This document shows positions 1-8,287 of a stretch of DNA of 20,134 nucleotides, in pieces. The translations under genes and the position numbers were made by a program. The notes under the pieces were generated by a model, which saw nothing but the letters and a program-made list of their open reading frames with translations, was not told the origin of the DNA and did no database searches. This stretch comes from Treponema sp. (GTDB lineage Bacteria > Spirochaetota > Spirochaetia > Treponematales > Breznakiellaceae). Location of the stretch: positions 1-20,134 of the forward strand of contig JAIRLK010000201.1 in the NCBI GenBank assembly GCA_031259515.1, in the 5' to 3' direction. How positions within the stretch are numbered: the first letter of the stretch is position 1; each line of letters starts with the position of its first letter.

Positions 1-954
1 AACAAAGATGTCCGCTGGGCGCTGGCTTTGTCCCTGGATATTACCCGCTTGGCTATCTCTAGCTACCGGGGCGCCATGACTATCTCGGCCCTTGCCGTAC
101 CGCCTACCGGTATGTATCCGCAGTACTACCATACTCCTCTTGAGCAATACCTTGAGACTTATACCCTGGATTTAGGCGACGGCACTCAATTTAAGCCCTA
201 TAACACGGAAGCGGCGATCAACATCGCCAACGAAGCCCGCAAGTCCCTGGGCGATATGGTTCCTGCCAATCAGTCGGATATCAAGAGATATGTCGGCGCG
301 GGCTGGTGGAAATATGATGTCGCGGCCGCAGCCAAGCTAATGCAGAAAGGCGGTATGCGAAAGAACGCACGGGGTATTTGGGAATTTGCCGACGGGAAAC
401 CCTTCAAAATTTCCGTTATAGGGCAGACCGATAGTGAACCGAGTCAGAACCGTTTGGCGGCCATGGTGGTGGAATGTTGGAAAGAGTTCGGCATTGATGC
501 GTCATTGAACGTCTCTTCGGACTTTAGCCCCTATACCCAGACAGGCGACTTTGACGTTTACCTCCAGTGGAACATTGAAACCTGGGGCGGTCATCCCGAT
601 CTGTCTTATTTCCTTCCCTATTTCCATTCCAACCAGTATGTACCCCTTGGACAACCTCAACATGGAAGAAATACTGGCCGCTGGAAGAGCCCTGCTACGG
701 ACAAAATTGTTGAACAGATGAATCAGGTCAGCATGGACGATATACAAAAAAGCGTTGAACTTGGACAGCAGTGGCTAAAAGCGGCGCTGGATGATATGTT
801 TGAGATCCCCATCTGTTCGTACAATGTTTTCACCGTCATGGACGAATATTACTGGACAGGGTATCCTGATATCAACAACCCATACACCGATCCGGTTCCG
901 AACTGGGCGAACTCGCGGTATATGTATCTGAAGTTGAAACCTACCGGAAAGTAA
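1..954 (+). CDS. Solute-binding protein of an Opp/Dpp-type ABC importer (SBP_bac_5), 3' part
   Basis: The open frame runs in from the left edge, so the N-terminus, signal peptide and lipobox are outside the window; 317 residues are visible. The first visible residues, NKDVRWALALSLDI, match the family-5 solute-binding motif (DVRxAlalAiD) that lies past the middle of these proteins, so I do not use the ATG-like starts inside. The remainder (GWWKYDVAAAAKLMQKGGM, FKISVIGQTDSEPSQNRLAAMVVECWKEFGID, and an aromatic-rich C-terminus) fits the C-lobe of this family. It should bind the transported ligand outside the membrane and deliver it to the permeases that follow. Family 5 includes peptide and oligosaccharide binders; the two downstream arabinofuranosidases favour an oligosaccharide, which is inference. 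A hairpin separates it from the permease genes, consistent with higher expression of the binding protein. Confidence 0.88.
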   Translation, partial: NKDVRWALALSLDITRLAISSYRGAMTISALAVPPTGMYPQYYHTPLEQYLETYTLDLGDGTQFKPYNTEAAINIANEARKSLGDMVPANQSDIKRYVGAGWWKYDVAAAAKLMQKGGMRKNARGIWEFADGKPFKISVIGQTDSEPSQNRLAAMVVECWKEFGIDASLNVSSDFSPYTQTGDFDVYLQWNIETWGGHPDLSYFLPYFHSNQYVPLGQPQHGRNTGRWKSPATDKIVEQMNQVSMDDIQKSVELGQQWLKAALDDMFEIPICSYNVFTVMDEYYWTGYPDINNPYTDPVPNWANSRYMYLKLKPTGK

Positions 955-970
955 TAGTAACCGGGAATCC

Positions 971-1008
971 TATAGACCGCACGGCCGGTAAAATCCGTGC
1001 GGTTTATA
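971..1008 (+). terminator. Intercistronic hairpin, likely partial terminator or mRNA stabiliser
   Basis: The arms are 971-984 (TATAGACCGCACGG) and 995-1008 (CCGTGCGGTTTATA), 14 pairs with one G-U, around a 10-base loop. The GC core (CCGCACGG/CCGTGCGG) is perfect, and only a short, broken T run follows. It sits in the 77-bp gap between the binding-protein gene and the first permease. A hairpin at this place in ABC operons commonly protects the binding-protein mRNA or lets only part of transcription continue. The fold is seen; the role is inferred. Confidence 0.6.
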
Positions 1009-1031
1009 GTTTCTGCCTAAAGGACAGCGAG

Positions 1032-2042
1032 ATGAAGAGGTTTTTATTAGGGTATGTACTGCCGCGCATTGGGCAGTATATTATGGTAGTGTTTGTGGGG
1101 GTTACCGTTACCTTTGTCATCCCCCGTCTGTCGCCAAGCGATCCTGTTCAGGCCCAGATTACCCGCATGATGTCAGGCAGCGGTCAGTATACCCAGGAAA
1201 CGCTGGATGATTTTAAGGCATCCCTCACGGCTCTTTACGGGCTTGAAGGTTCCGGTTTTCAACAATATCTGGAATTCTGGGGGCGTTTGCTCAGGGGAGA
1301 CCTTGGACGTTCACTCTCTTCTTTCCCGACGCCAGTTACTGACCTGATCAAAAATGCCATGCCCTGGACGCTTGGACTGCTTCTTACCGCGACGATCATA
1401 TCCTGGATTGCGGGGAACCTCTTGGGCGCGCTTTCGAGTTACTATCCAAAAAGCCGCGTTCTTAACACCGTTGGCGTGTTGAGCCAGGCGGTCCGGCCTG
1501 TTCCCTATTATATTCTGGCCCTGCTTTTGGTGGTGCTTTTTGCCTATGTCTGGCCGATTTTCCCCATACGCGGCGCTTATCCCATGGGCATGAGGCCAAA
1601 TTGGTCATGGGGATTCGTCTTTACGGTTTTGTACCATTCCGTTCTGCCGGCCCTCAGCCTGGTATTGGGCGGGATAGGCGCATGGTTTGTCGGCATGAAA
1701 TCGTTAACTTCAAACATTAACAGTGAAGATTATGTTGCGTACGCGGAAACCGCGGGCCTCAAGGACAGCAAGATCCTTTTTGGCTATGTGATGCGTAACG
1801 CCATGCTTCCGCAGATAACGGGCCTTGGTTTAAGCCTAGGTATGGCATTTAACGGCGCCCTTATTCTGGAAGTGATTTTCACGTATCCGGGCCTTGGACT
1901 TCTGGCATATCAGGCCGTACTCCTCACCGATTATACCTTGATTCTGGGCATTTCCATATTCTCGATAATCGGCATCGCAACCGCCGCCCTTATCCTGGAC
2001 CTGATATATCCCCTCTTTGATCCGCGGGTGCGGTATCAGTAA
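1032..2042 (+). CDS. Opp/Dpp-type ABC transporter permease (DppB-like)
   Basis: 336 residues with the layout of the first permease of this family: an N-terminal membrane segment (about 12-32), a periplasmic stretch, then several more membrane segments. The cytoplasmic EAA-type coupling loop lies at about residues 232-260 (EDYVAYAETAGLKDSKILFGYVMRNAMLP). GALILEVIFTYPGLG near 276-290 is a family hallmark. It forms half of the transmembrane channel with the next gene product. The ATG at 1032 is preceded by AAAGGA (1019-1024) at suitable spacing. The stop codon abuts the Shine-Dalgarno of the next gene, so the two are probably co-translated. Substrate cannot be read from the permease itself. Confidence 0.93.
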   Translation: MKRFLLGYVLPRIGQYIMVVFVGVTVTFVIPRLSPSDPVQAQITRMMSGSGQYTQETLDDFKASLTALYGLEGSGFQQYLEFWGRLLRGDLGRSLSSFPTPVTDLIKNAMPWTLGLLLTATIISWIAGNLLGALSSYYPKSRVLNTVGVLSQAVRPVPYYILALLLVVLFAYVWPIFPIRGAYPMGMRPNWSWGFVFTVLYHSVLPALSLVLGGIGAWFVGMKSLTSNINSEDYVAYAETAGLKDSKILFGYVMRNAMLPQITGLGLSLGMAFNGALILEVIFTYPGLGLLAYQAVLLTDYTLILGISIFSIIGIATAALILDLIYPLFDPRVRYQ

Positions 2043-2052
2043 GGAACAGACG

Positions 2053-2910
2053 ATGATAAGAGTATTACGCGATCTTCTGCGTTTTGACGGCCGCTTTCGG
2101 GCTGCTTTTGTATTTCTCCTGCTCATACTGTTGTTAATGTTTCTTTCCTGGTTTTCCCCGTATGATATGACCAAAACCTTCCAGGTGGGGATTGATCTCC
2201 CCCCTTCCCCGCAGCATCTCTTTGGGACCAATACCAGGGGGCAGGACATCCTTTTCTGGATGGCCTATGCGGTGCGGAATTCCCTCTATTTGGGTGTTGT
2301 TACCGCCCTAGTATCCAGGGTCATCGCGGTGATCGTGGGGCTTACCGCCGGTTACCGGGGGGGATTCATCGACAAGCTGCTCATGTCAATAAACGATAGT
2401 TTTGTGGTCATGCCGGTACTGCCTATCCTGATTCTGCTCAGTTTTCTCCTGCGGGAGAACATGAACATTACCATCCTGGGGGTGTTTCTCGGGGTTTTCG
2501 GCTGGTCCTGGGATGCCCGGCTTATCCGCTCCCAGGTTTTAAGTTTGAAGGAACGTTCCTTTACCCGGACCGCAGTGTACTCCGGTACCAGGGCATTCCG
2601 AATCACCATGACGGAACATCTACCCTTTGTACTCCCCGTGGTCTTTGCCACCACTATCAACAATATGATCTGGTCCATAGGCATGGAAGTAACCTTAGGG
2701 GTCCTGGGACTCACCAGCATAATTACCCCTACCATTGGCTCTACAATCTATTGGGCCAACTCTCATCAGGCCATGATCGCCGGGGTCTGGTGGTGGCTGG
2801 CGGCCCCAATCGTTGTATCCGTGGTACTTTTCCTAGGGCTCTACCTCCTCTTCTCCAGCGTGAACGAGTACATCGATCCCCGGACCCGGCTGCGCCGGAT
2901 GGGAGCGTAG
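2053..2910 (+). CDS. Opp/Dpp-type ABC transporter permease (DppC-like)
   Basis: 285 residues from the ATG at 2053, chosen because AAGGAA (2041-2046) lies six bases upstream. A further ATG at 2017 would overlap the previous gene by 26 bases and has no better ribosome site. Visible are the N-terminal membrane segment (about 17-34), the OppC hallmark FGTNTRGQD at 57-65, further membrane segments, and a degenerate EAA loop (about 170-192, FTRTAVYSGTRAFRITMTEHLPF). The C-terminus ends NEYIDPRTRLRRMGA, typical of the family. It is the second channel subunit and pairs with the product at 1032-2042. The ATPase gene starts two bases after its stop codon. Confidence 0.93.
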   Translation: MIRVLRDLLRFDGRFRAAFVFLLLILLLMFLSWFSPYDMTKTFQVGIDLPPSPQHLFGTNTRGQDILFWMAYAVRNSLYLGVVTALVSRVIAVIVGLTAGYRGGFIDKLLMSINDSFVVMPVLPILILLSFLLRENMNITILGVFLGVFGWSWDARLIRSQVLSLKERSFTRTAVYSGTRAFRITMTEHLPFVLPVVFATTINNMIWSIGMEVTLGVLGLTSIITPTIGSTIYWANSHQAMIAGVWWWLAAPIVVSVVLFLGLYLLFSSVNEYIDPRTRLRRMGA

Positions 2911-2911
2911 T

Positions 2912-3904
2912 ATGCCGGTTCTACAGGTAGAAAAACTAAAAGCCTATTACCGGACGGAGATGTACGGTATTTCCCGTATGGTCCGGGCTATTGACGATGT
3001 ATCCATGACCCTGGAGCCCAACGAGATTTACGGGGTTGCCGGGGAATCAAGCTGCGGAAAAACAACCCTAATAAAAGTCTTGTCGGGGACTATCAAGCCG
3101 CCCCTCAAGGTATACGAGGGAAGCGTGATCTGCCAGTTCAAATGCGGCAGTGTTGACATGGCATCGGTAAGTACCGGGGAACTGCAAAAAAATGTGCGCT
3201 GGAAGGAAATTTCCTATATCATGCAGGGATCCATGAGCGTACTTAATCCGGTGCGCAAGGTGATAAAAACTTTTGAAGATATCATCAGTACCCATGAGGG
3301 GATTAAAAATCGCGCCGAATTTGTAGAACGGACCAGGGAGCATGTAAAAAAATTGGGGCTTCCCCCGGATGTGCTTTATTCCTACCCCCATGAGCTTTCC
3401 GGCGGTATGCGGCAGCGGGTCGCCATTGCCCTGGCAACGGTATTCCACCCAAGCCTTATCATTGCTGATGAACCGACCACCGCCCTGGATGTGGTAGTCC
3501 AGCGAGGGGTATTGCAGCTTCTTAAAGAAATACAGGGGGAATCGAAAAACACGGTACTCCTGGTAACCCATGATATGGCGGTCCATGCCAATGTGGCCGA
3601 CCGGGTGGGAATCATGTATGCCGGACGCCTGGTGGAAGAAGCGCGGACGGAGATCATCTTCAAGAAACCGGAGCATCCCTATACCCGGCATCTGATCAGT
3701 TCTCTCCCCGTAATCGGGGATAAATCGGGAAAGTCGAGCCTTGAAGGTACGCCGCCAAATCTGGCAAATCCGCCTGAAGGCTGCCGGTTCCACCCCCGCT
3801 GCCCTGTGGCGCGGGAATCCTGCAAAACCGAAGTTCCGCCCATGCGGGACCTGGGGTCCGGTCATCGTGCGGCATGCCATCTTTTACAGGGAGGGGCGCA
3901 GTGA
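2912..3904 (+). CDS. Opp/Dpp-type ABC transporter ATPase (DppD-like)
   Basis: 330 residues. Visible motifs are Walker A GESSCGKTT (44-52), Q-loop Q105, signature LSGGMRQR (162-169), Walker B LIIADEPTT (182-190) and switch histidine H220. The C-terminal oligopeptide-type extension contains HPYTRHLISSLP (about 255-266) and four cysteines, C291, C297, C304 and C322. The spacing C-x5-C-x6-C-x17-C is that of the iron-sulfur-binding tail known in DppD/OppD-type ATPases. It hydrolyses ATP on the cytoplasmic side, presumably as a heterodimer with the next product. Unusually, Walker A has S-C in place of the common S-G (GESSCGKTT versus GESGSGKT), but the catalytic lysine is present. The gene overlaps the next one at GTGA. 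Confidence 0.93.
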   Translation: MPVLQVEKLKAYYRTEMYGISRMVRAIDDVSMTLEPNEIYGVAGESSCGKTTLIKVLSGTIKPPLKVYEGSVICQFKCGSVDMASVSTGELQKNVRWKEISYIMQGSMSVLNPVRKVIKTFEDIISTHEGIKNRAEFVERTREHVKKLGLPPDVLYSYPHELSGGMRQRVAIALATVFHPSLIIADEPTTALDVVVQRGVLQLLKEIQGESKNTVLLVTHDMAVHANVADRVGIMYAGRLVEEARTEIIFKKPEHPYTRHLISSLPVIGDKSGKSSLEGTPPNLANPPEGCRFHPRCPVARESCKTEVPPMRDLGSGHRAACHLLQGGAQ

Positions 3905-4899
3905 GGGATACAACAACAGCGGAACTGTTGAGGGTAAGCCATGCAAGCCGGTATTTTTACACCGGGGGTATTATTAACGGTACTAGGCTCATGGCGGTAA
4001 ACGATGTAAGTTTTGCCCTTAACAAAACTAGTCCCGAGATTTTCACGATTGCCGGGGAATCGGGGAGCGGTAAAACTACGCTTTCCCGGCTCCTCTTGCG
4101 GGACCTGGAACCTTCCGGCGGGGAAGTTCTTTTTGAGGGCCAAAACGTTGCCGCCATCAAAAAAAACAATGAATTCACGGCTTTTATGAAGAAGATTCAG
4201 CCGGTTTTTCAAAATCCCTTCGAGACCTTTAACCCCCTGCGCCGGGTGGAGGAATATCTGATTGACACTGCCATTAACTTTGAGGCGGCGGCTGACCGAA
4301 AGGCCGCGCGTACGGTGGCAGACCGGGCGCTGCATCTGGTGGGTCTATCCCTGGAGGAAATATCCCGCCGGTATCCCCATGAACTTTCCGGCGGGCAGAT
4401 TCAGCGGATTTCGGTGGCCCGTTCCCTTATCCCCAATCCCAGTCTTATTCTGGCGGACGAGCCGGTATCCATGGTGGACGCAAGCCTCCGCATGGCTATT
4501 GTGAATCTCTTCAGAAAATTACGGGATAAGGAAGGGGTAAGCGTTATTTACATCACCCATGACCTCGCCACCGCCTATTACATTAGTAACCGTATTGCGG
4601 TAATGCTGCGGGGCTATGTGGTGGAGATGGGACCCGTGGAGGCGGTGCTTGGGAATCCCCTGCATCCCTACACTCAGCTTCTTAAAGAGTCGGTCCCCGC
4701 CCCCGACCCGGCAGACAGGGAGGCATGGGCCAAACGAATAGGGTTGTCAACCCAGGAAGTCAAAGAGTATTCACGGGTGGGCTGTAAATTCGCCGCCCGT
4801 TGCCATAAGGCCCTAGAAAAATGCCGCCAGGCTGATCCGCCCGATGTGGAAGCGGAGGGAAGAACCGTTAAGTGCTATCTCTATGGAGGTAATTCATGA
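3901..4899 (+). CDS. Opp/Dpp-type ABC transporter ATPase (DppF-like)
   Basis: 332 residues from a GTG at 3901 that overlaps the preceding TGA (GTGA). The purine-rich AGGGAGGGG just upstream is a good ribosome site, so I prefer it to the ATG at 3874. Visible are Walker A GESGSGKTT (52-60), Q-loop Q104, signature LSGGQIQR (162-169), Walker B LILADEPVS (182-190) and H220. The C-terminal extension has HPYTQLLKESVP and cysteines C295, C301, C308 and C325 (C-x5-C-x6-C-x16-C). It is the second ATPase of the five-gene importer. Its stop overlaps the start of the first arabinofuranosidase (ATGA at 4896-4899). That tight link is the best evidence that the transporter serves arabinose-containing sugars. 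Confidence 0.92.
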   Translation: MRDTTTAELLRVSHASRYFYTGGIINGTRLMAVNDVSFALNKTSPEIFTIAGESGSGKTTLSRLLLRDLEPSGGEVLFEGQNVAAIKKNNEFTAFMKKIQPVFQNPFETFNPLRRVEEYLIDTAINFEAAADRKAARTVADRALHLVGLSLEEISRRYPHELSGGQIQRISVARSLIPNPSLILADEPVSMVDASLRMAIVNLFRKLRDKEGVSVIYITHDLATAYYISNRIAVMLRGYVVEMGPVEAVLGNPLHPYTQLLKESVPAPDPADREAWAKRIGLSTQEVKEYSRVGCKFAARCHKALEKCRQADPPDVEAEGRTVKCYLYGGNS

Positions 4900-6392
4900 A
4901 CAAGGTTGTTGTTAACACGCCGCAGGGTACTGTCAGAATCAGCCGTCATATCTACGGCCATTTCTCGGAACACCTGGGCCGTTGCATCTACGGGGGCTAT
5001 TGGGTGGGGAACGATCCGGAGGCCCTGGCCCGCATCCCCAATACCGGCGGTATCAGAAATGACGTGGTGGCGGCGCTGCGGCATATCAGGGTACCGAATA
5101 TCCGCTGGCCAGGGGGCTGTTTTGCCGATGAGTACCACTGGAAGGACGGCATAGGCCCCCGGGAGGGCCGGCCCAAAATGGTAAACACCCACTGGGGCGG
5201 GGTTACCGAAGACAACAGTTTTGGTACCCATGAATTTCTCACGCTCTGCGAACGAGTGGGCTGCGAGCCGTATATCTGCGGAAACATAGGCTCCGGTACG
5301 GTACAGGAACTTTCCCAATGGGTAGAGTACTGCAATTTTGACGGCGTAAGCCCCATGTCGGATCTGCGGCGGAAGAACGGCAGGGCCGAGCCTTGGAATG
5401 TGCGCTTCTGGGGCATCGGGAACGAAAGCTGGGGCTGCGGTGGAAACATGACGGCGGAATTCTACGCTGATAACTACCGCCGCTACGCAACCTACGCCCG
5501 GAACTACGGCGGCGTAAAACTCTACAAGATCGCCTGCGGTCCCTCGGATTCCAACTATCATTGGACCAGGGTACTGATGGAAAAAATCCAAAGTTCCCAA
5601 GGTTCTCTGCTCAACGGCTTTTCCCTGCATTACTACACGATCCCCGGCGACTGGTCCAGCAAGGGTTCCGCTACGGATTTTAACGAAGGCGATTGGTTTG
5701 TTACCATGCGGAAGGCATACTTCACCGGCGAACTCCTCCGCAAGCATGGGACGATTATGGACGAGTACGATCCGGACCGCACGGTGGGCCTCGTGATGGA
5801 CGAGTGGGGGACCTGGTACGATGTGGAACCAGGGACCAATCCCGGTTTCCTCTACCAGCAGAATTCCCTGCGGGACGCACTGGTGGCGGGGATTCACTTC
5901 AACATCTTCAACAACCACGCGGAACGGCTTTTCATGGCCAATATCGCACAGACCATCAATGTACTCCAATCGGTGATCCTCACCGAGGGGACAAAAATGA
6001 TCCTGACGCCAACGTACCATACGTTTGATATGTACAAGGTACACCAGGACGCGCTTAAGCTTCCGGTGTATGTGGAAAGCGAATCCAGGGATGGCATACC
6101 CCTTATCAGCGCCAGTGCATCCCTGGATGACGCGGGTAAGCGGCACCTGTCGCTGACCAACATCGATCTTGCCGGCGAACAGGAGATACGGGTGGAACTC
6201 TGGGGCCTTACCGTAAGCCCTTCTCTTAAAATTTCGGGGACCATTATCAATTCTGGGCGTATTCAAGATTGTAACACCTTTGAAGAGGGCGGCAAGGTTT
6301 GTATCGGTACATTTACCGGCGCCTCCGTTTCCGGCACGGCCCTGCGGGTGGTCTTACCGCCCCATTCCCTGGTTACCCTGGAATTAGGATGA
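4896..6392 (+). CDS. Alpha-L-arabinofuranosidase, GH51 (first copy)
   Basis: 498 residues, the usual length of intracellular GH51 enzymes, with no signal peptide, so it should act in the cytoplasm on imported arabino-oligosaccharides. It releases terminal arabinofuranose with retention of configuration. Visible are the N-terminal strand IYGHFSEHLGRCIYGG (19-34), the substrate loop WPGGCFADEYHWKDGIGP (71-88), the acid/base glutamate E177 in GIGNESWGCGG, and the nucleophile E303 in VMDEWGTWY. A C-terminal beta-sandwich begins around residue 385. The ATG at 4896 follows GGAGGT (4885-4890) and overlaps the ATPase stop. Its active-site loops differ clearly from the second GH51 protein downstream, so the pair is not a recent duplication and probably covers different linkages. 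Confidence 0.94.
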   Translation: MNKVVVNTPQGTVRISRHIYGHFSEHLGRCIYGGYWVGNDPEALARIPNTGGIRNDVVAALRHIRVPNIRWPGGCFADEYHWKDGIGPREGRPKMVNTHWGGVTEDNSFGTHEFLTLCERVGCEPYICGNIGSGTVQELSQWVEYCNFDGVSPMSDLRRKNGRAEPWNVRFWGIGNESWGCGGNMTAEFYADNYRRYATYARNYGGVKLYKIACGPSDSNYHWTRVLMEKIQSSQGSLLNGFSLHYYTIPGDWSSKGSATDFNEGDWFVTMRKAYFTGELLRKHGTIMDEYDPDRTVGLVMDEWGTWYDVEPGTNPGFLYQQNSLRDALVAGIHFNIFNNHAERLFMANIAQTINVLQSVILTEGTKMILTPTYHTFDMYKVHQDALKLPVYVESESRDGIPLISASASLDDAGKRHLSLTNIDLAGEQEIRVELWGLTVSPSLKISGTIINSGRIQDCNTFEEGGKVCIGTFTGASVSGTALRVVLPPHSLVTLELG

Positions 6393-6441
6393 ATCCGGTT
6401 TCATTGATAAACCCAGTTCATCAAGGCTGGCGGCACGCAGG

Positions 6442-6469
6442 CTGAAATTACAAAATCCGCGAATATATT
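6442..6469 (+). promoter_or_regulatory. Possible internal promoter before the second GH51 gene
   Basis: In the 99-bp gap between the two GH51 genes, CTGAAA (6442-6447) and TATATT (6464-6469) are 16 bases apart. A start point would fall just before the ribosome site AGGAG (6481-6485). Both boxes deviate from consensus, so the second enzyme may have its own weak promoter or simply be read through. Confidence 0.3.
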
Positions 6470-6491
6470 CTCAAGCAACAAGGAGTGTTAC

Positions 6492-7997
6492 ATGAAGGGA
6501 AAGATGACGATTCACCGGGAATTTTCAATCGGCGAAGTGGACAAGCGTATCTATGGGTCCTTTATTGAGCATCTTGGCAGGGCGGTCTACGGCGGCATCT
6601 ACGAGCCGGGACACCCGGAGGCCGACGAACGCGGCTTCCGCAAAGACGTAATCGGCCTGGTCCGGGAACTGGGCGTCCCCATCGTGCGTTACCCCGGGGG
6701 TAATTTTGTTTCCGGTTACAACTGGGAGGACGGAGTTGGCCCGGTGGAAAAACGTCCGGTCCGGCAGGACCTGGCCTGGATGTCCCTGGAACCCAACACG
6801 ATAGGGACCAATGAATTTGCCGAATGGGCCCGCCGGGCGGGAACCGAAGTGATGATGGCGGTGAACCTGGGAACCCGCGGTCCTGACGCGGCCCGGAACC
6901 TGGTGGAGTACTGTAACTTTCCCAAGGGTACCGCGTGGAGCGATCTCCGGCGCAGTCACGGCCACGAAGCGCCCCACAATATTAAGCTCTGGTGTCTGGG
7001 GAACGAGATGGACGGCCCCTGGCAAATTTGTCACCGTACCGCCGCCGAGTACGGCAGGATCGCCGCGGAGGCCGCCAAGGTGATGAAGTGGACAGACCCT
7101 TCTATCGAACTGGCAGCCTGCGGTAGTTCCAACGCCCAGATGCCCAGCTTTGGCAGTTGGGAATCAGAGGTCTTGGACCATGTGTACGATCATGTGGAAT
7201 ATGTGTCCCTTCATATTTATTTTGGCAACCGGGATAATGACACGCCTAATTTCCTGGGCAAAAGCCTGGAGATGGACTCCTTTATCAGAACCGTAACGGG
7301 AATCTGCGATCTGGCAAAGGCAAAGCGGCGGAGCAAGAAAACAGTAAACCTCTCTTTTGACGAGTGGAATGTCTGGTTCCACAGTAACGATGCGGATACA
7401 AGAATAAAAAAGTGGACTATCGCGCCGGCCCAGCTTGAGGACATCTACACCATGGAAGACGCGCTGGTAGTCGGCTGTATGCTCATCACCCTGCTCAAAA
7501 ACGCGGACCGGGTAAAAGCGGCCTGCCTGGCCCAACTGGTCAATGTTATTGCCCCCATCATGACCGAAAAGGGCGGCAAGGCCTGGCGGCAGAGCATCTT
7601 CTACCCTTTCATGCACGCCTCGAAGTACGGCAGGGGAACCGCCCTCTGCTGCCCGGTAAGCAGTGAAAAGTACGATTCCCGGGAATACACGGACATCCCC
7701 TATCTGGAAACCGTGGCGGTCCATGATGAAGCGGGGGAGGCCCTCACCATTTTCGCGGTCAACCGGAATCTTTCGGAGGTCCTGGATATGGAGGCCAATA
7801 TGTATGGGTTTGAGGATTACCGGTTTATTGAGCATATCACCCTGCACAATCCGGACCTTAAGACGGTCAACGCCGCCGGGGAGGAAAAGATACGGCCCGC
7901 GTCCGCGCCGGGAAGGCTTGATGGAACCATGCTGCAGACCGCCCTGCCCCCGGCATCATGGAACGTGATACGATTAGGAAAGCGGCGGGAGGGATAG
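6492..7997 (+). CDS. Alpha-L-arabinofuranosidase, GH51 (AbfA-like, second copy)
   Basis: 501 residues without a signal peptide, close in length and motif content to the well-studied Geobacillus AbfA type. Visible are IYGSFIEHLGRAVYGGIYEPG (20-40), the loop YPGGNFVSGYNWEDGVGP (67-84), the acid/base glutamate E172 in WCLGNEMDGPWQ, the nucleophile E291 in LSFDEWNVWF, and the C-terminal beta-domain. It should remove arabinofuranosyl side groups from arabinoxylan or arabinan oligosaccharides in the cytoplasm. The ATG at 6492 has AGGAG (6481-6485) six bases upstream; a second ATG four codons in is less well placed. Its last five codons lie inside a 60-bp sequence that is repeated at 9360-9419. Confidence 0.95.
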   Translation: MKGKMTIHREFSIGEVDKRIYGSFIEHLGRAVYGGIYEPGHPEADERGFRKDVIGLVRELGVPIVRYPGGNFVSGYNWEDGVGPVEKRPVRQDLAWMSLEPNTIGTNEFAEWARRAGTEVMMAVNLGTRGPDAARNLVEYCNFPKGTAWSDLRRSHGHEAPHNIKLWCLGNEMDGPWQICHRTAAEYGRIAAEAAKVMKWTDPSIELAACGSSNAQMPSFGSWESEVLDHVYDHVEYVSLHIYFGNRDNDTPNFLGKSLEMDSFIRTVTGICDLAKAKRRSKKTVNLSFDEWNVWFHSNDADTRIKKWTIAPAQLEDIYTMEDALVVGCMLITLLKNADRVKAACLAQLVNVIAPIMTEKGGKAWRQSIFYPFMHASKYGRGTALCCPVSSEKYDSREYTDIPYLETVAVHDEAGEALTIFAVNRNLSEVLDMEANMYGFEDYRFIEHITLHNPDLKTVNAAGEEKIRPASAPGRLDGTMLQTALPPASWNVIRLGKRREG

Positions 7998-8040
7998 GTG
8001 AAATGGAAATAACCTGATCGAATGGTCTTGTTATTTCCTT
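7981..8040. repeat. 60-bp direct repeat, copy 1 (carries a hairpin)
   Basis: It matches 9360-9419 at 59 of 60 positions; the only difference is T versus A in GGTC(T/A)TGTT. It begins inside the lysine codon six codons before the end of the second GH51 frame and includes that gene's stop codon. The perfect inverted repeat GGAAATAAC (8005-8013) / GTTATTTCC (8030-8038) probably forms the first hairpin after the gene and may help termination. Similarity stops abruptly at 8040. Confidence 0.9.
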
Positions 8041-8089
8041 CCGCTCTATCCGGGGGTCCCGTATGACCGAAAAATAGTCCATAATTGGC

Positions 8090-8114
8090 AACAATGTCGG
8101 CCGTTGTTCTTTTT
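8090..8114 (+). terminator. Rho-independent terminator after the GH51 genes
   Basis: The stem is AACAATG (8090-8096) / CGTTGTT (8102-8108), seven pairs including one G-U, with loop TCGGC, followed at once by CTTTTT (8109-8114). It is the only hairpin plus T-tract on the + strand between the operon end and the next gene, so it is the likely end of the transporter-arabinofuranosidase transcript. Confidence 0.5.
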
Positions 8115-8205
8115 CCATGGCTCCCCTCCCAGAAAACCATGCCAAGTCTACCCCTTTCTCCCGCTTTTTTATATGCGCTGGCCCTGCGGGGTAGAGGCTT
8201 TTATC

Positions 8206-8234
8206 TGGTTAAAACAATACGGCAATGCTATACT
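8206..8234 (+). promoter_or_regulatory. Candidate promoter of the hydrolase lipoprotein gene
   Basis: TATACT (8229-8234) is preceded by TG plus one base (TGCTATACT), an extended -10 form. A weak -35 (TGGTTA, 8206-8211) is 17 bases upstream. The predicted start near 8241 would put the hairpin at 8245-8263 at the very 5' end of the mRNA. Confidence 0.4.
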
Positions 8235-8244
8235 GTGCCAAAAG

Positions 8245-8276
8245 CCGGGTTTCCCGGACCCGGTTATTTTTATTTT
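8245..8276 (+). promoter_or_regulatory. 5' leader with competing hairpins and T-rich tract
   Basis: Two mutually exclusive stems share one arm. CCGGG (8245-8249) can pair with CCCGG (8253-8257), or CCGGGT (8245-8250) can pair with ACCCGG (8258-8263). A T-rich run (8264-8275) follows immediately, then the ribosome site GGAGG. The layout resembles an attenuator or a 5' stabilising hairpin. The pairing is seen; the function is inferred. Confidence 0.35.
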
Positions 8277-8287
8277 GGAGGAAATTC

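Noticed and set aside
2912..4899. Assignment of the transporter as a dipeptide/oligopeptide importer
   Set aside because: The family supports both peptides and sugars; overlap with GH51 genes makes a sugar substrate more likely, so no dpp/opp gene symbols were given.
4881..6266. Long open frame on the minus strand opposite the first GH51 gene
   Set aside because: It lies wholly opposite a gene with clear catalytic motifs and its translation has no recognisable domain; such antisense frames are expected from the codon bias of GC-rich genes.
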